Shown here piece by piece: positions 51,814 to 61,244 of a stretch of DNA of 64,000 nucleotides. A model generated the notes under the pieces. It ran no database searches. It saw only the letters and a list, made by a program, of their open reading frames with translations, and was not told where the DNA came from. The DNA is from Pararhizobium mangrovi (GTDB lineage Bacteria; Pseudomonadota; Alphaproteobacteria; Rhizobiales; Rhizobiaceae): contig NZ_VHLH01000028.1 of assembly GCF_006516965.1 (NCBI RefSeq), positions 1-64,000 of the forward strand, read 5' to 3'. The translations under genes were made by a program, and so were the position numbers. Each line of letters begins with the position of its first letter. Position 1 is the first letter of the stretch.

Positions 51814-53109
51814 TCCCGACTTCACCGCTTCGCCCGCGACATAGACCTCCGCAATCGCACGGTCGTCACCGAGCGTCTGCAGGAGGAACAGCTCTTCCAC
51901 CAGCGTCTCGACCCGTTCCGCCTTGATCGCCATCGCCGGCATTGCGCTCGCATCGAGGACGACGAGGTCGGCGTCGCTGCCGGGCTCCAGCGTGCCGATA
52001 TGCTCGGCGAGCGAAAGTGCCCGGGCGTTGCCGAGGGTAATGCGGTAGAACGCGTCGAGTGGGGTCATGCGTTGACCCTGCAGCTGCAGCACCTTGTAGC
52101 CTTCGTCGAGCGTACGAAGCATCGAATAGTTCGTGCCGCCGCCGACATCGGTGGCGATCGCCGTGCGCACACCGTGGCCGGCGAGCCTGGCGTTGTCGAA
52201 AAGGCCGGAGCCGAGGAATAGGTTGGACGTCGGGCAGAAGACGGCGACCGAGCCGCTTTCGGCGAGCACGCCGGCTTCGCGATCGGAAAGGTGGATGCAG
52301 TGGCCGAGGAGGCTCTTCGGACCCAGCAGGCCAGAGCGGGCGTAGACGTCCGTATAGTCGATCGCTTCCGGGTAGAGTTCGCGCGTGAAGGCGATCTCGC
52401 CGTGGTTTTCCGCAAGGTGCGTCTGGACGTGAAGCTCGGGATGCTCCGCGGTGAGCGCACCCGCCAGTTCAAGTTCTGCGGGCGACGAGGTGATGGCGAA
52501 GCGTGGCGTGATCGCGACGTGGTTTCGGCCGGTGCCGTGCCAGTCGGCGATGACGGCCTTCGTGTCGTCGTAGGCGGCCTGCGGCGTGTCGGTGAGCGGG
52601 CCGGGCGCGTTGCGGTCCATCATGACCTTGCCGGCGACCATGCGCAGGTTCCGGAGCGTCGCTTCGGCGAAGAATGCGTCCGCGGAAGCCTTGTGCACGG
52701 AGCAATAGGCGGCGGCCGTCGTTGTGCCGTGGCGGATCAGTTCGTCGAAGAAGTGCGTCGCGACGCGGGCGGCATGGTCGGGATCGGCGAAGCGCTGCTC
52801 CTCGACGAAGGTGTAGGTGTTCAGCCATTCAAGAAGGTTCGCGGCGTAGGAGCCGATCACCTGCATTTGCGGGAAGTGAATGTGCGGATCGACGAAGCCG
52901 GGCATGATGAGGTGCGGCCGGTGATCGATCTCGATCGCGTCGGAAGGGGCGGCGGCGCGGACCGCGTCCCAGGTGCCGGCCTGGCGAATCAGGCCGTCCT
53001 CGACCCAGATGCCGCCATCGTTCTCGTAGCGATAGCTTGCCGTATCGTCGATCGCTTCGGGGCGATCGTTGAAGGTCAGGAACCGGCCGTGCAGAAGGGT
53101 CGAAGGCAT
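51808..53109 (-). CDS. guaD: Guanine deaminase
   Basis: Deaminates guanine to xanthine, feeding the xanthine dehydrogenase encoded upstream in the same arm. The 433-residue amidohydrolase has the zinc motif PGFVDPHIHFPQ, THLAENHGEI, GHCIHLSDRE and ATDVGGGTNYSMLRTLDEGYKV, all typical of bacterial GuaD. It lies four bases after puuD. It is the last metabolic gene of the minus arm, followed by the toxin-antitoxin pair. Confidence 0.95.
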   Translation of the reverse strand: MPSTLLHGRFLTFNDRPEAIDDTASYRYENDGGIWVEDGLIRQAGTWDAVRAAAPSDAIEIDHRPHLIMPGFVDPHIHFPQMQVIGSYAANLLEWLNTYTFVEEQRFADPDHAARVATHFFDELIRHGTTTAAAYCSVHKASADAFFAEATLRNLRMVAGKVMMDRNAPGPLTDTPQAAYDDTKAVIADWHGTGRNHVAITPRFAITSSPAELELAGALTAEHPELHVQTHLAENHGEIAFTRELYPEAIDYTDVYARSGLLGPKSLLGHCIHLSDREAGVLAESGSVAVFCPTSNLFLGSGLFDNARLAGHGVRTAIATDVGGGTNYSMLRTLDEGYKVLQLQGQRMTPLDAFYRITLGNARALSLAEHIGTLEPGSDADLVVLDASAMPAMAIKAERVETLVEELFLLQTLGDDRAIAEVYVAGEAVKSGL

Positions 53110-53113
53110 CGGC

Positions 53114-54349
53114 TCAGTTCCTGCCGGTCGCGCTGTCGTACCAGGCGACGAAGAGGCGGCGCTCTTCCGGTGTTACGTGGGTAAGGTTCGCCGGCGGCAT
53201 GGCGTGGCTGCGGCCGGCCTGAATGTAGATCTGGCTCGCGTGCTTGGCGATCTCGGCGTCGGTTTCCAGATGCACGCCCTTCGGCGCGCGATGGATGCCC
53301 TGCCAGACCGGTTCGTTCGCGTGGCACATGGAACAGCGCGTCTTCACGGTCTCGGCAACCTTCTCGAAGTGCGGATCCCGCGCGAACTTCTCGAAGGCCG
53401 GCGCGACGCTCGCATCCTGCCTCTCTTCGTCGCCGGAAAGGTTCGGCGAGGTGGAGAGCCAGGCGATGACGATAAAGATGATGAGCGTCGCGAGCCAGGT
53501 CCAGGTCGGCCGGCCCTTCCTCGCATGGGTGGAATTGAACCAGTGCCGGATCGTCACGCCCATCAGGAAGACGAGCGACGCGATGATCCAGTTGTAGCGC
53601 GTGGCGAAGGCCAGCGGCTCGTGGTTCGAAAGCATCAGGAAGATGACGGGCAGCGTCAGGTAGTTGTTGTGCAGCGAGCGCTGCTTGGCCTCGAGCCCGA
53701 GCTTCGCCGCCGGCGTGCGGCCTGCCTTGAGGTCGGCGACAACGATCTTCTGGTTCGGGATGATGATGCGGAAGACGTTCGCCACCATGATCGTCGCGAT
53801 GAAGGCGCCAAGATGAAGAAGCGCCGCGCGGCCGGTGAAGACTTGCGTGTAGCCCCAGGCCATAGCGACGAGCATGACGTAGAGCACGAGCATCAGCCCG
53901 GTCGTGCTCTTGCCGATCGGCGACTTGCAGAGGAAATCGTAGATCAGCCAGCCGATCAGAAGCGAGGCGAGCGAAATGAGGATTGCGACCGGTGCCGAGA
54001 CGTTAAGCACGGCTTGGTCGATCAGGAAGAGGCTCGCATGGCCGTAATAAAGCAGGCAGAGCAGCGCGAAGCCGGAAAGCCAGGTGGAGTAGGCCTCCCA
54101 TTTGAACCAGGTCAGGTGCTCCGGCATCGCGTTGGGCGCGATCATGTATTTCTGGATATGATAGAAGCCGCCGCCGTGGACCTGCCATTCCTCGCCGGTA
54201 ACGCCGTGCGGCAGGCCGTTACGCTTTACGAGGCCAAGATCGAGCGCGATGAAATAGAAGGACGAGCCGATCCAGGCGATGGCGGTGATGATGTGCAGCC
54301 AGCGCACGGCGAACATCGCCCATTCGGACGCGATGGCGTAATCATCCAT
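53114..54349 (-). CDS. puuD: Membrane-bound urate hydroxylase with cytochrome c domain
   Basis: Oxidises urate to 5-hydroxyisourate using the electron transport chain instead of oxygen as direct acceptor. The 411-residue protein has about eight membrane segments (WLHIITAIAWIGSSFYFIALDL onward) and a C-terminal periplasmic c-type cytochrome domain with the heme motif CSMCH and a probable Met axial ligand in RSHAMPPANLTHV. This is the PuuD/DUF989 architecture. ATG 54349 is the family start; 18 more codons upstream are open. It lies between xdhC and guaD. Confidence 0.94.
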   Translation of the reverse strand: MDDYAIASEWAMFAVRWLHIITAIAWIGSSFYFIALDLGLVKRNGLPHGVTGEEWQVHGGGFYHIQKYMIAPNAMPEHLTWFKWEAYSTWLSGFALLCLLYYGHASLFLIDQAVLNVSAPVAILISLASLLIGWLIYDFLCKSPIGKSTTGLMLVLYVMLVAMAWGYTQVFTGRAALLHLGAFIATIMVANVFRIIIPNQKIVVADLKAGRTPAAKLGLEAKQRSLHNNYLTLPVIFLMLSNHEPLAFATRYNWIIASLVFLMGVTIRHWFNSTHARKGRPTWTWLATLIIFIVIAWLSTSPNLSGDEERQDASVAPAFEKFARDPHFEKVAETVKTRCSMCHANEPVWQGIHRAPKGVHLETDAEIAKHASQIYIQAGRSHAMPPANLTHVTPEERRLFVAWYDSATGRN

Positions 54350-54417
54350 GGCTCGATCCCCGTCTCGTTCACGCAACGGGGCCGGGAAGCGGACGCGTTG
54401 CACGATGTTTCACCATG

Positions 54418-55218
54418 CTAAAGGATTGTGCGCAAGACCTCGGCGGCGACGAGTGCCGCGATGACTTCCGGACGCTTGTCGTGCACCTCGGCACCGCCGA
54501 TGGGGCAGACGAGGTTTGCGCGTTCCTCCGTGGTGCCGTCAGCCTCGCGCGCGTGCCAGCGTTCGAAGGTGGCGCGCTTCGTCGCCGAGCCGATCATGCC
54601 GACATAGGCCGCATCGCGGCGTTTCAGCGCGGCGGCTACAAGCAGGAAATCGAGCGCGTGGTCGTGGGTGAGCACGATGAAGGCCGAACCGGCGGGCGCG
54701 GCTTCGACGTGCGTTTCTGGCATGGCGGTGCAGTGGGCTTCGACGCTTTCCGGGAGGTCGGTTAGCGCATCCGCGCGTGTTTCGACGACGACGAGGCGCA
54801 CGGGCAAGGCTGAAAAGGCGTGCGCCAAAGCACGGCCGACATGGCCCGCGCCGAAGACGATTACCTGCGGCTGTGCCGCCTCTTCCTCCACGACCGTTTT
54901 GCCGAGCCGCTCCAGCGCGTCGGCGTCCATCGTCTCGAAGGCTAGGTCGACGTTGCCGCCGCAGCACTGGCCGAGTTCGGGGCCGAGCGGGATTGCCATC
55001 GCGGGCGCCGCTCCACCGGTCAGCAACTGACGGGCATGATCGATCGCGAGGAATTCCAGCCGGCCACCGCCGATCGTGCCGAAGGTCGCGTCGTGGCCGA
55101 CGAGCATCCATGCGCCGGTTTCCCGGGGTGTCGATCCTCGGGCACGCGCGACGGTGATTCTAGCCAGCGGCTCATGTTCCGCTGCGAACCGTTCGAGCCG
55201 AAACCGCGCTCGGCTCAT
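54418..55218 (-). CDS. xdhC: Xanthine dehydrogenase accessory protein XdhC
   Basis: Binds molybdenum cofactor, promotes its sulfuration and inserts it into XdhB. The 266-residue protein has the N-terminal CoxI/XdhC domain (ARGSTPRETGAWMLV, TIGGGRLEFLAIDHAR, LGQCCGGNVDLAFE) and a C-terminal Rossmann-type domain (QVIVFGAGHVGRALAHAF, YVGMIGSATKRATF, CPIGG). It follows xdhB by 45 bases. Confidence 0.94.
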   Translation of the reverse strand: MSRARFRLERFAAEHEPLARITVARARGSTPRETGAWMLVGHDATFGTIGGGRLEFLAIDHARQLLTGGAAPAMAIPLGPELGQCCGGNVDLAFETMDADALERLGKTVVEEEAAQPQVIVFGAGHVGRALAHAFSALPVRLVVVETRADALTDLPESVEAHCTAMPETHVEAAPAGSAFIVLTHDHALDFLLVAAALKRRDAAYVGMIGSATKRATFERWHAREADGTTEERANLVCPIGGAEVHDKRPEVIAALVAAEVLRTIL

Positions 55219-55263
55219 GCGGCGGCGCGCCGCGCGTTCAAGCGACCACGCGCGGTGAACGAC

Positions 55264-57645
55264 TCAGGATTGGACATGGCTCGCCTCATTTTCGGTCGTC
55301 TCGCGAGCCGAAGCCTTCAGCCGCTCCACCGCCATCAGCACGCGCTCGGGCGTTGCCGGTGCATCGAGGCGCGGGCATTCGCGGTAGTCCGCGACGGAGG
55401 CGACGGCGTGCGAGATCGCTTCGAAGACGGAGACGGCGAGCATGAAGGGCGGTTCGCCGACGGCCTTCGAGCGGCGCACCGTCGCTTCGCGGTTCTTCGA
55501 CCAGTCGGCGAGCGTGACGTTGAAGATCTTCGGTCGGTCGGAGGCGAGCGGGATCTTGTAGGTCGAGGGCGCGTGCGTGCGCAGCCGGCCCTTGTCGTCC
55601 CACCACAGTTCCTCGGTCGTCAACCAGCCCATGCCCTGCACGAAGCCGCCCTCGATCTGGCCGCGGTCGAGGGCCGGGTTCAGCGAATGGCCGCAATCGT
55701 GCAGGATGTCGGTGCGCTCGACATGATATTCGCCGGTCAGCGTGTCGATCGCGACTTCCGAGCACGATGCGCCATAGGCGAAGTAGAAGAACGGTCGGCC
55801 CTTGCCGGCGTCGCGGTCCCAGTGGATCTTCGGTGTCTTGTAGAAGCCGGTCGCCGAGAGTTGCACGCGCGCGACATAGGCCTCCTGCACGAGTTCGGCG
55901 AAGGCGACGCGCTGGTTGCCGATGCGCACGACGTTCGGCAGGAACTCGATCTGGTGCTCCGGCACCTCGTAGAAATCGGACGCGAAATCCATCAGGCGCT
56001 GACGGATCGTCTCGGCTGCGGCCTGCGCTGCCATGCCGTTCAGGTCCGCGCCGGAGGAGGCGGCCGTCGCCGATGTGTTCGGCACCTTGCCGGTCGTCGT
56101 CGCGGTGATCTTCACGTGATCGAGGTCGATCTGGAAGGTCTCGGCGACGACCTGCGCGACCTTGGTGTTGAGCCCCTGGCCCATCTCCGTGCCGCCGTGG
56201 TTCAGGTGCACCGAACCGTCCGTATAGACATGGACAAGGGCGCCCGCCTGGTTGAAGTGCGTGGCGGTGAAGGAAATGCCGAACTTCACCGGCGTCAGCG
56301 CGATGCCCCGCTTGATGACCCGGCTCGTCCGGTTGAATTCAACGATTTCCGCGCGGCGGGCCTGATAGTCCGAGGACGCTTCCAGCTCGTCGGTAATGCG
56401 GTCGAGAATGTTGTCCTCGACGGTCTGGTAGTAGGGTGTGACGTCGCGGCCCGAGCCGGTCTCGCCGTAGAAATTGGCGCGGCGCACCTCCAGCGTGTCC
56501 TTGCCGAGCGCGTAGGCGATCTCCTCGATCACGCGCTCGCCGCCGACGAGCCCCTGCGGCCCGCCGAAGCCGCGGAATGCCGTGTTCGAGACGGTGTTGG
56601 TGAAGAGCGGTGCGGAGACGGCCGTCACCGCCGGATAGTAATAGGCGTTGTCGCAGTGGAAGAGCGCGCGGTCGGTGACCGGGCCGGAGAGGTCTGCGGA
56701 GTAGCCGCAGCGGGCCACATAGGTGAAGTCGACGCCCTCGATCCGGCCGGTCTCGTCGAAGCCGACTTCGTAGTCGCAAAGGAAATCGTGGCGCTTGCCG
56801 GTGGCGATCATGTCGTCGTCGCGGTCGGGCCGGATCTTGACGGCACGGCGGAAGCGGCGCGCGGCGATCGCGGTGACGACGGCGAAGAGATTCCCTTGAG
56901 TCTCCTTGCCGCCGAAGGCGCCGCCCATGCGCCGCACCTGGATGGTGACGGCGTTCGAGGGCACGTCGAGCGCCTGGGCGACCATGTGCTGCACCTCGCT
57001 CGGGTGCTGGGTCGAGGACCAGACGGTCATGTCGCGATCTTCGCCCGGGATCGCAAAGGCGATCTGCCCTTCGAGGTAGAAATGGTCCTGTCCACCGATC
57101 CGCATCGTACCGGAAAGCCGGTTGGCCGCGCCCTCGATCGCGGCCTCGGAATCGCCGCGCGAGAGCGTCATGCCGTCGGTGACGAGACGCGGATCCTCGC
57201 CGGCGTCGAGCACGTCGATGACGGGCGTTTCCTCGGCGTAGTCGATTTTCGCGAGCTTCGCCGCCTTGCGCGCTGCGCCGCGCGTTTCGGCGACGACGGC
57301 GAAAAGTGGCTGACCGTGGAAGTCGACGCGATCGCGCGGGAAGATCGGCTCGTCGCCCTTGCCCGTCGGCGAGACGTCGTTGAGGCCGGGCACGTCGTCG
57401 GCCGTCAGCACGCCGACGACGCCGGGGGCGGTGCGGACCGGATCGAGATCGACGGAAAGGATGCGCCCGCAGGCGATGGTCGAAAGCCCGAGGCAGGCGT
57501 GCAGCGTGCCGATCGGCTCCATCATGTCGTCGGTGTAATCGGCCGTGCCGGCAACGTGCTTGTGCGCGGAATCGTGTTGCCGTGGCGTGTGCGTGCCGCC
57601 TTCGATCGCTTCCTTCAGCGGAAGATCGTCGTTGCGCTTGTCCAT
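55264..57645 (-). CDS. xdhB: Xanthine dehydrogenase molybdenum-binding subunit
   Basis: The molybdopterin subunit that hydroxylates hypoxanthine and xanthine. The 793-residue protein has RRMGGAFGGKETQGN, AFRGFGGPQG, the substrate-site Arg region and the catalytic glutamate in SKAVGEPPFML near the C-terminus. Length fits a split bacterial enzyme (XdhA plus XdhB). ATG 57645 shares a base with the xdhA stop; GTG 57648 is also in frame. Confidence 0.97.
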   Translation of the reverse strand: MDKRNDDLPLKEAIEGGTHTPRQHDSAHKHVAGTADYTDDMMEPIGTLHACLGLSTIACGRILSVDLDPVRTAPGVVGVLTADDVPGLNDVSPTGKGDEPIFPRDRVDFHGQPLFAVVAETRGAARKAAKLAKIDYAEETPVIDVLDAGEDPRLVTDGMTLSRGDSEAAIEGAANRLSGTMRIGGQDHFYLEGQIAFAIPGEDRDMTVWSSTQHPSEVQHMVAQALDVPSNAVTIQVRRMGGAFGGKETQGNLFAVVTAIAARRFRRAVKIRPDRDDDMIATGKRHDFLCDYEVGFDETGRIEGVDFTYVARCGYSADLSGPVTDRALFHCDNAYYYPAVTAVSAPLFTNTVSNTAFRGFGGPQGLVGGERVIEEIAYALGKDTLEVRRANFYGETGSGRDVTPYYQTVEDNILDRITDELEASSDYQARRAEIVEFNRTSRVIKRGIALTPVKFGISFTATHFNQAGALVHVYTDGSVHLNHGGTEMGQGLNTKVAQVVAETFQIDLDHVKITATTTGKVPNTSATAASSGADLNGMAAQAAAETIRQRLMDFASDFYEVPEHQIEFLPNVVRIGNQRVAFAELVQEAYVARVQLSATGFYKTPKIHWDRDAGKGRPFFYFAYGASCSEVAIDTLTGEYHVERTDILHDCGHSLNPALDRGQIEGGFVQGMGWLTTEELWWDDKGRLRTHAPSTYKIPLASDRPKIFNVTLADWSKNREATVRRSKAVGEPPFMLAVSVFEAISHAVASVADYRECPRLDAPATPERVLMAVERLKASARETTENEASHVQS

Positions 57646-59135
57646 CACGCTTCCTCCAGCGCCGGACGGTGGCGCACGATCTGCACGGCTTCGTCGCCGG
57701 TCTTTTCCATGACGAAGCGTGTCAGAAGGTTCTTCGCCGCGAGCAGGCGGTAGTCCGCGCTCGCTCGCCAGTCCGACAGAGGCTGGTAATCGGTCTCGAA
57801 GGCCTCGCGTGCCGCCTCGGCCGTGTCGAGATCGAGCGGCTTGCCGATCAGTGCAGCCTCGACAGCCTTCGCCCGCTTCGGCGTCGCGGCCATGCCGCCG
57901 AAGGCGATGCGCGCGGCGGTGATGGTGCCGGCATCGTCGAGCGTCACGTTAAAGGCGCCGCAGAGCGCGGAGATGTCTTCCTCGCGCCGCTTGGAGATCT
58001 TGTAGACGGCGAAGCGCTGGTCGGCGCGCAAGGCCGGCACGAAAACGCTTTCGACGAATTCGCCCGGCGCACGGTCCTGGTTGCCGTAGTCGATGAAGAA
58101 GTCTTCGAGCGGGATGGTGCGCCGCTCGGCGCCCTTGCGCAGCGTCAGTTCCGCGTCGAGTGCGATGAGCGTCGGCGGGGAATCGCCGATCGGCGAGCCG
58201 TTGGCGATGTTGCCGCCGATCGTCCCCATGTTGCGGATCTGCTCGCCGCCGAAGCGTTCGAGCAGCCGCTGGAACCCGTCGTAGCGCTTCGAAAGCACAG
58301 AAAACGCTTCCGTATAGGTCACGCAGCCGAAAAGCCGAACGCCCTCGTCCGTCTCCTCGATGCGGTGCATTTCCGGAAGGTGGCGCACGAAGACCGCCGG
58401 CGAGATGTCGCGCAGATCCTTCGTCACCCAAAGGCCGACGTCCGTCGCACCCGAGACGATGGTGGCGTCCGGGTTCTCTTCGAGCACCGCGGCGAGATCG
58501 TCGAGATCGTCGGGCACGATCGAGCGCCCGCCCTCGTACTCGACATCGACACGCGCCCCGTCGGCAAGGCGTTCGAGTTCCGCCTTCGCCCGCTCGCGCA
58601 TCGCCGTCAGCCGGTCCGTCGCGGCCTCCGGCGGCGTTCGGCCCATCGCGGCACCCGCACGGATGATCGGGGCATAGCCCGTGCAGCGGCAGAGATTGCC
58701 TTGCAGCGCCTTTTCGAGCGCGTAGTCGTCCGGCTTCGGGTTCGTGAGCCACAGCTGGTAGAGCGACATGACGAAGCCCGGCGTGCAGAAGCCGCATTGC
58801 GAGCTGTGCTCGTCCACCATCGCCTGCTGCACGGGGTGCAGCGGCCCGTCCGGCGCCGACAGATGCTCGATCGTGACGACATGCGTGGCGTCCAGCGAGG
58901 CGACGAAGCGGATGCAGGCGTTCACGCTCTCATAGGCGACTTCGCCGTCGACGAGTCGGCCGACCAGCACCGTGCACGCCCCGCAATCGCCTTCCGCGCA
59001 TCCTTCCTTCGAGCCCGTCAGGCGTTTGTCGATGCGCAAGAAGTCGAGCAGCGTCGTGCCCGGCCCAACCGCGCTCGTCTCGACGAGTGTGTCGTTCAGC
59101 AGGAAGCGGATCGAATGACGTGAGAAGACGGGCAT
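57645..59135 (-). CDS. xdhA: Xanthine dehydrogenase small subunit (2Fe-2S and FAD)
   Basis: Carries electrons from the molybdenum site to NAD+. The 496-residue protein has two 2Fe-2S domains, with GCAEGDCGACTVLV and CGFCTPGFVMS plus GNLCRCTGYAP, and an FAD domain with IGGNIANGSPIGDSPP. ATG 59135 gives the conserved start, though no clear ribosome site precedes it. It lies 78 bases downstream of the patatin gene. Confidence 0.97.
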   Translation of the reverse strand: MPVFSRHSIRFLLNDTLVETSAVGPGTTLLDFLRIDKRLTGSKEGCAEGDCGACTVLVGRLVDGEVAYESVNACIRFVASLDATHVVTIEHLSAPDGPLHPVQQAMVDEHSSQCGFCTPGFVMSLYQLWLTNPKPDDYALEKALQGNLCRCTGYAPIIRAGAAMGRTPPEAATDRLTAMRERAKAELERLADGARVDVEYEGGRSIVPDDLDDLAAVLEENPDATIVSGATDVGLWVTKDLRDISPAVFVRHLPEMHRIEETDEGVRLFGCVTYTEAFSVLSKRYDGFQRLLERFGGEQIRNMGTIGGNIANGSPIGDSPPTLIALDAELTLRKGAERRTIPLEDFFIDYGNQDRAPGEFVESVFVPALRADQRFAVYKISKRREEDISALCGAFNVTLDDAGTITAARIAFGGMAATPKRAKAVEAALIGKPLDLDTAEAAREAFETDYQPLSDWRASADYRLLAAKNLLTRFVMEKTGDEAVQIVRHRPALEEA

Positions 59136-59213
59136 GACAACTTTGATCCAACGGTAAAATCGGAATCTAGCGCGCTGGTCGGCGTGACGCAAAGCTTCCT
59201 TTCGACAGGCCGT

Positions 59214-60314
59214 CTATCCCCGCCCGCCGAACCCGTCGTCCAGATATTCGTGCTTGAGGCTGACGGAGGAGCGTTCGCCGATCGAGGCGAAGTTGTGGGC
59301 GAGCCACGCCTTGCCCGTCTCGCGCCCGCGCTCGAAAAGATCGGCGAGGAAGCGGTGGTCGACGTTGAACTTGCTGGCGGCGGAAAGGTCGGACAGCGCC
59401 TTGTCGGAGCGCACGGAGTGCACGTGGATGCGCTTAAGGCGGTCCTTGAACTCGTCCTTCAGCCAGCCCTGATCGATCAGCTTGTCGACGAAGTCGATGG
59501 CGCGCAGCTCCTTGAGCAGCGAGCCGTTGAAGGAGATTTCGTTGATGCGGTTCATGATTTCCGTGGCGCTCGTCGGCACCGCGTCGCGTTCCAGCGGATT
59601 GACGTGAAGGATGAGTACGTCGCGACTGTCGCACTTGTAGAAGAACGGGAAGAGCACCGGATTGCCCATGTAGCCGCCGTCCCAGTAATATTCGCCGTCG
59701 ATCTCGACGGCCTTGAACAGGAAGGGCAGGCACGCCGACGCCATCACCGCGTCGAGCGTGACGTGGCGCGTCTCGAAGACCTTCACGCGGCCGGTACGCA
59801 CGTTCGTGGCACCGAGGAAGAGCTTCGATTTCCGGCTTTCGGCGAGTGCTTCGAAATCGACGTGCCGGGCGAGGAGGTCGCGCAGCGGATTGATGTCGAG
59901 CGGGTTCAGTTCGTAGGGCGAGAAGGTGCGCGTCAGCGTATCGAAGAAGGAAAAGGCCAACTGGCTGCCCGTCACCGGTGGGGAGAAGAACGCTTCCCAC
60001 GGCGTTTCGGAAAGCGGGGAGAACGGGCCGCCGGCCGCCGAGATGTCGTCCCATAGCGCGGCCAGTGCCTGCCGCGCGCCCTCGCGGCCGCCGGTTTCGA
60101 GCCCGTAGGCAAGCACCGTCGCGTTCATCGCACCGGCCGACGTTCCGGAGATGCCCTCGAATTCCAGCCGGCCGTCTTCGAGGATCGCGTCGAGCACGCC
60201 CCAGGTGAACGCGCCGTGCGCGCCGCCGCCCTGGAGCGCCAAATTGACGGTCTTCTTCGTCGCCTTGCCGCCGGCGTCCCCGGCGGGTTCGCTCCGGCTC
60301 GCCCGTTCGATCAT
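59214..60314 (-). CDS. Patatin-like phospholipase family protein
   Basis: A 366-residue patatin-domain hydrolase. The oxyanion loop is LALQGGGAHGAFTWG near residues 25-39, the nucleophile elbow is GTSAG, and the catalytic aspartate is in WDGGY. It starts with a four-base overlap with bdhA, so the two are translated together. The substrate could be a phospholipid or a polyester; the link to 3-hydroxybutyrate dehydrogenase makes a role in polyhydroxybutyrate turnover worth testing, but that is inference. Confidence 0.88.
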   Translation of the reverse strand: MIERASRSEPAGDAGGKATKKTVNLALQGGGAHGAFTWGVLDAILEDGRLEFEGISGTSAGAMNATVLAYGLETGGREGARQALAALWDDISAAGGPFSPLSETPWEAFFSPPVTGSQLAFSFFDTLTRTFSPYELNPLDINPLRDLLARHVDFEALAESRKSKLFLGATNVRTGRVKVFETRHVTLDAVMASACLPFLFKAVEIDGEYYWDGGYMGNPVLFPFFYKCDSRDVLILHVNPLERDAVPTSATEIMNRINEISFNGSLLKELRAIDFVDKLIDQGWLKDEFKDRLKRIHVHSVRSDKALSDLSAASKFNVDHRFLADLFERGRETGKAWLAHNFASIGERSSVSLKHEYLDDGFGGRG

Positions 60315-61087
60315 CCGGCGGTCCAGCCGCCGTCCATCGTCACCGCCGCGCCGGTCGTGCCCTTGGCGGCGTCGCTTGCCAGGAACAGCGCGTAGGCGGC
60401 GATGTCCTCGACCTCGATGAACTGCTTGGAGGGCTGGGCGGCGAGGATGACGTCGCGCTTGACCTCCTCCTCCGTCATGTTGCGCTCGCGGGCGGTGTCC
60501 GGGATCTGCTTTTCGACGAGCGGCGTCAGCACGTAGCCGGGGCAGATGGCGTTGACCGTGATCCCCTGTTGCGCGACCTCGAGCGCCACCGTCTTCGTCA
60601 GGCCGAGAATGCCGTGCTTCGCCGCGACGTAGGCCACCTTGAAGGGCGAGGCGACGAGGCCGTGCGCCGAGGCGATGTTGATGATGCGCCCGTGGCCGGC
60701 CTTCTTCATGCCGGGCATCGCCGCGCGGATCGTGTGGAAGCTCGACGACAGGTTGATGGCGATGATCGCGTCCCACTTCTCGATCGGGAAGGACTCGATC
60801 TTTTCCACGTGCTGGATGCCGGCATTGTTGATCAGCACGTCGATCCCGCCGAAAGCTTTCTCGGCGGTGGCGATCATGTCGGCGATCTCGTCGGGCTTGG
60901 TCATGTCGGCGTCGTGGTAGACGACCCTGCCCTCGCCGAGGCCTTCGAGGCGCTTGCGCTCTTTCTCGATGGCGTCGGTGTCGCCGAAGCCGTTGATGAG
61001 GACGTTGTAGTCGGCCTTGGCGAAGCCTTCCGCCAGGCCGAGACCGATGCCGCTGGTGGAACCGGTGATGACGACCGTCTTTTCCAT
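60311..61087 (-). CDS. bdhA: 3-hydroxybutyrate dehydrogenase
   Basis: Oxidises D-3-hydroxybutyrate to acetoacetate with NAD+, in the polyhydroxybutyrate degradation cycle. The 258-residue short-chain dehydrogenase has TGSTSGIG, NNAG, the catalytic Ser-Tyr-Lys (NIASAHGLVASPFKVAYVAAKHG) and the BdhA-like C-terminus GAAVTMDGGWTAG. It is the first gene of the minus-strand arm bdhA-patatin-xdhABC-puuD-guaD. In Sinorhizobium meliloti bdhA is reported to share an operon with xdhA2 and xdhB2, matching this order. Confidence 0.94.
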   Translation of the reverse strand: MEKTVVITGSTSGIGLGLAEGFAKADYNVLINGFGDTDAIEKERKRLEGLGEGRVVYHDADMTKPDEIADMIATAEKAFGGIDVLINNAGIQHVEKIESFPIEKWDAIIAINLSSSFHTIRAAMPGMKKAGHGRIINIASAHGLVASPFKVAYVAAKHGILGLTKTVALEVAQQGITVNAICPGYVLTPLVEKQIPDTARERNMTEEEVKRDVILAAQPSKQFIEVEDIAAYALFLASDAAKGTTGAAVTMDGGWTAG

Positions 61088-61244
61088 GACGCGCTCCCTG
61101 ATGGCTGTCGTGCCGATTGTGCATCGCGAAAGCATACGTTCCAAGGTGATTTTTGCGCGCTGCGCATGATGTGCCGCCATTTGACGAGGGCGCGGCGGAC
61201 GGTTACGCCGCTTGCACCATTGCCGAACATCGGGAGGAGCGAGC

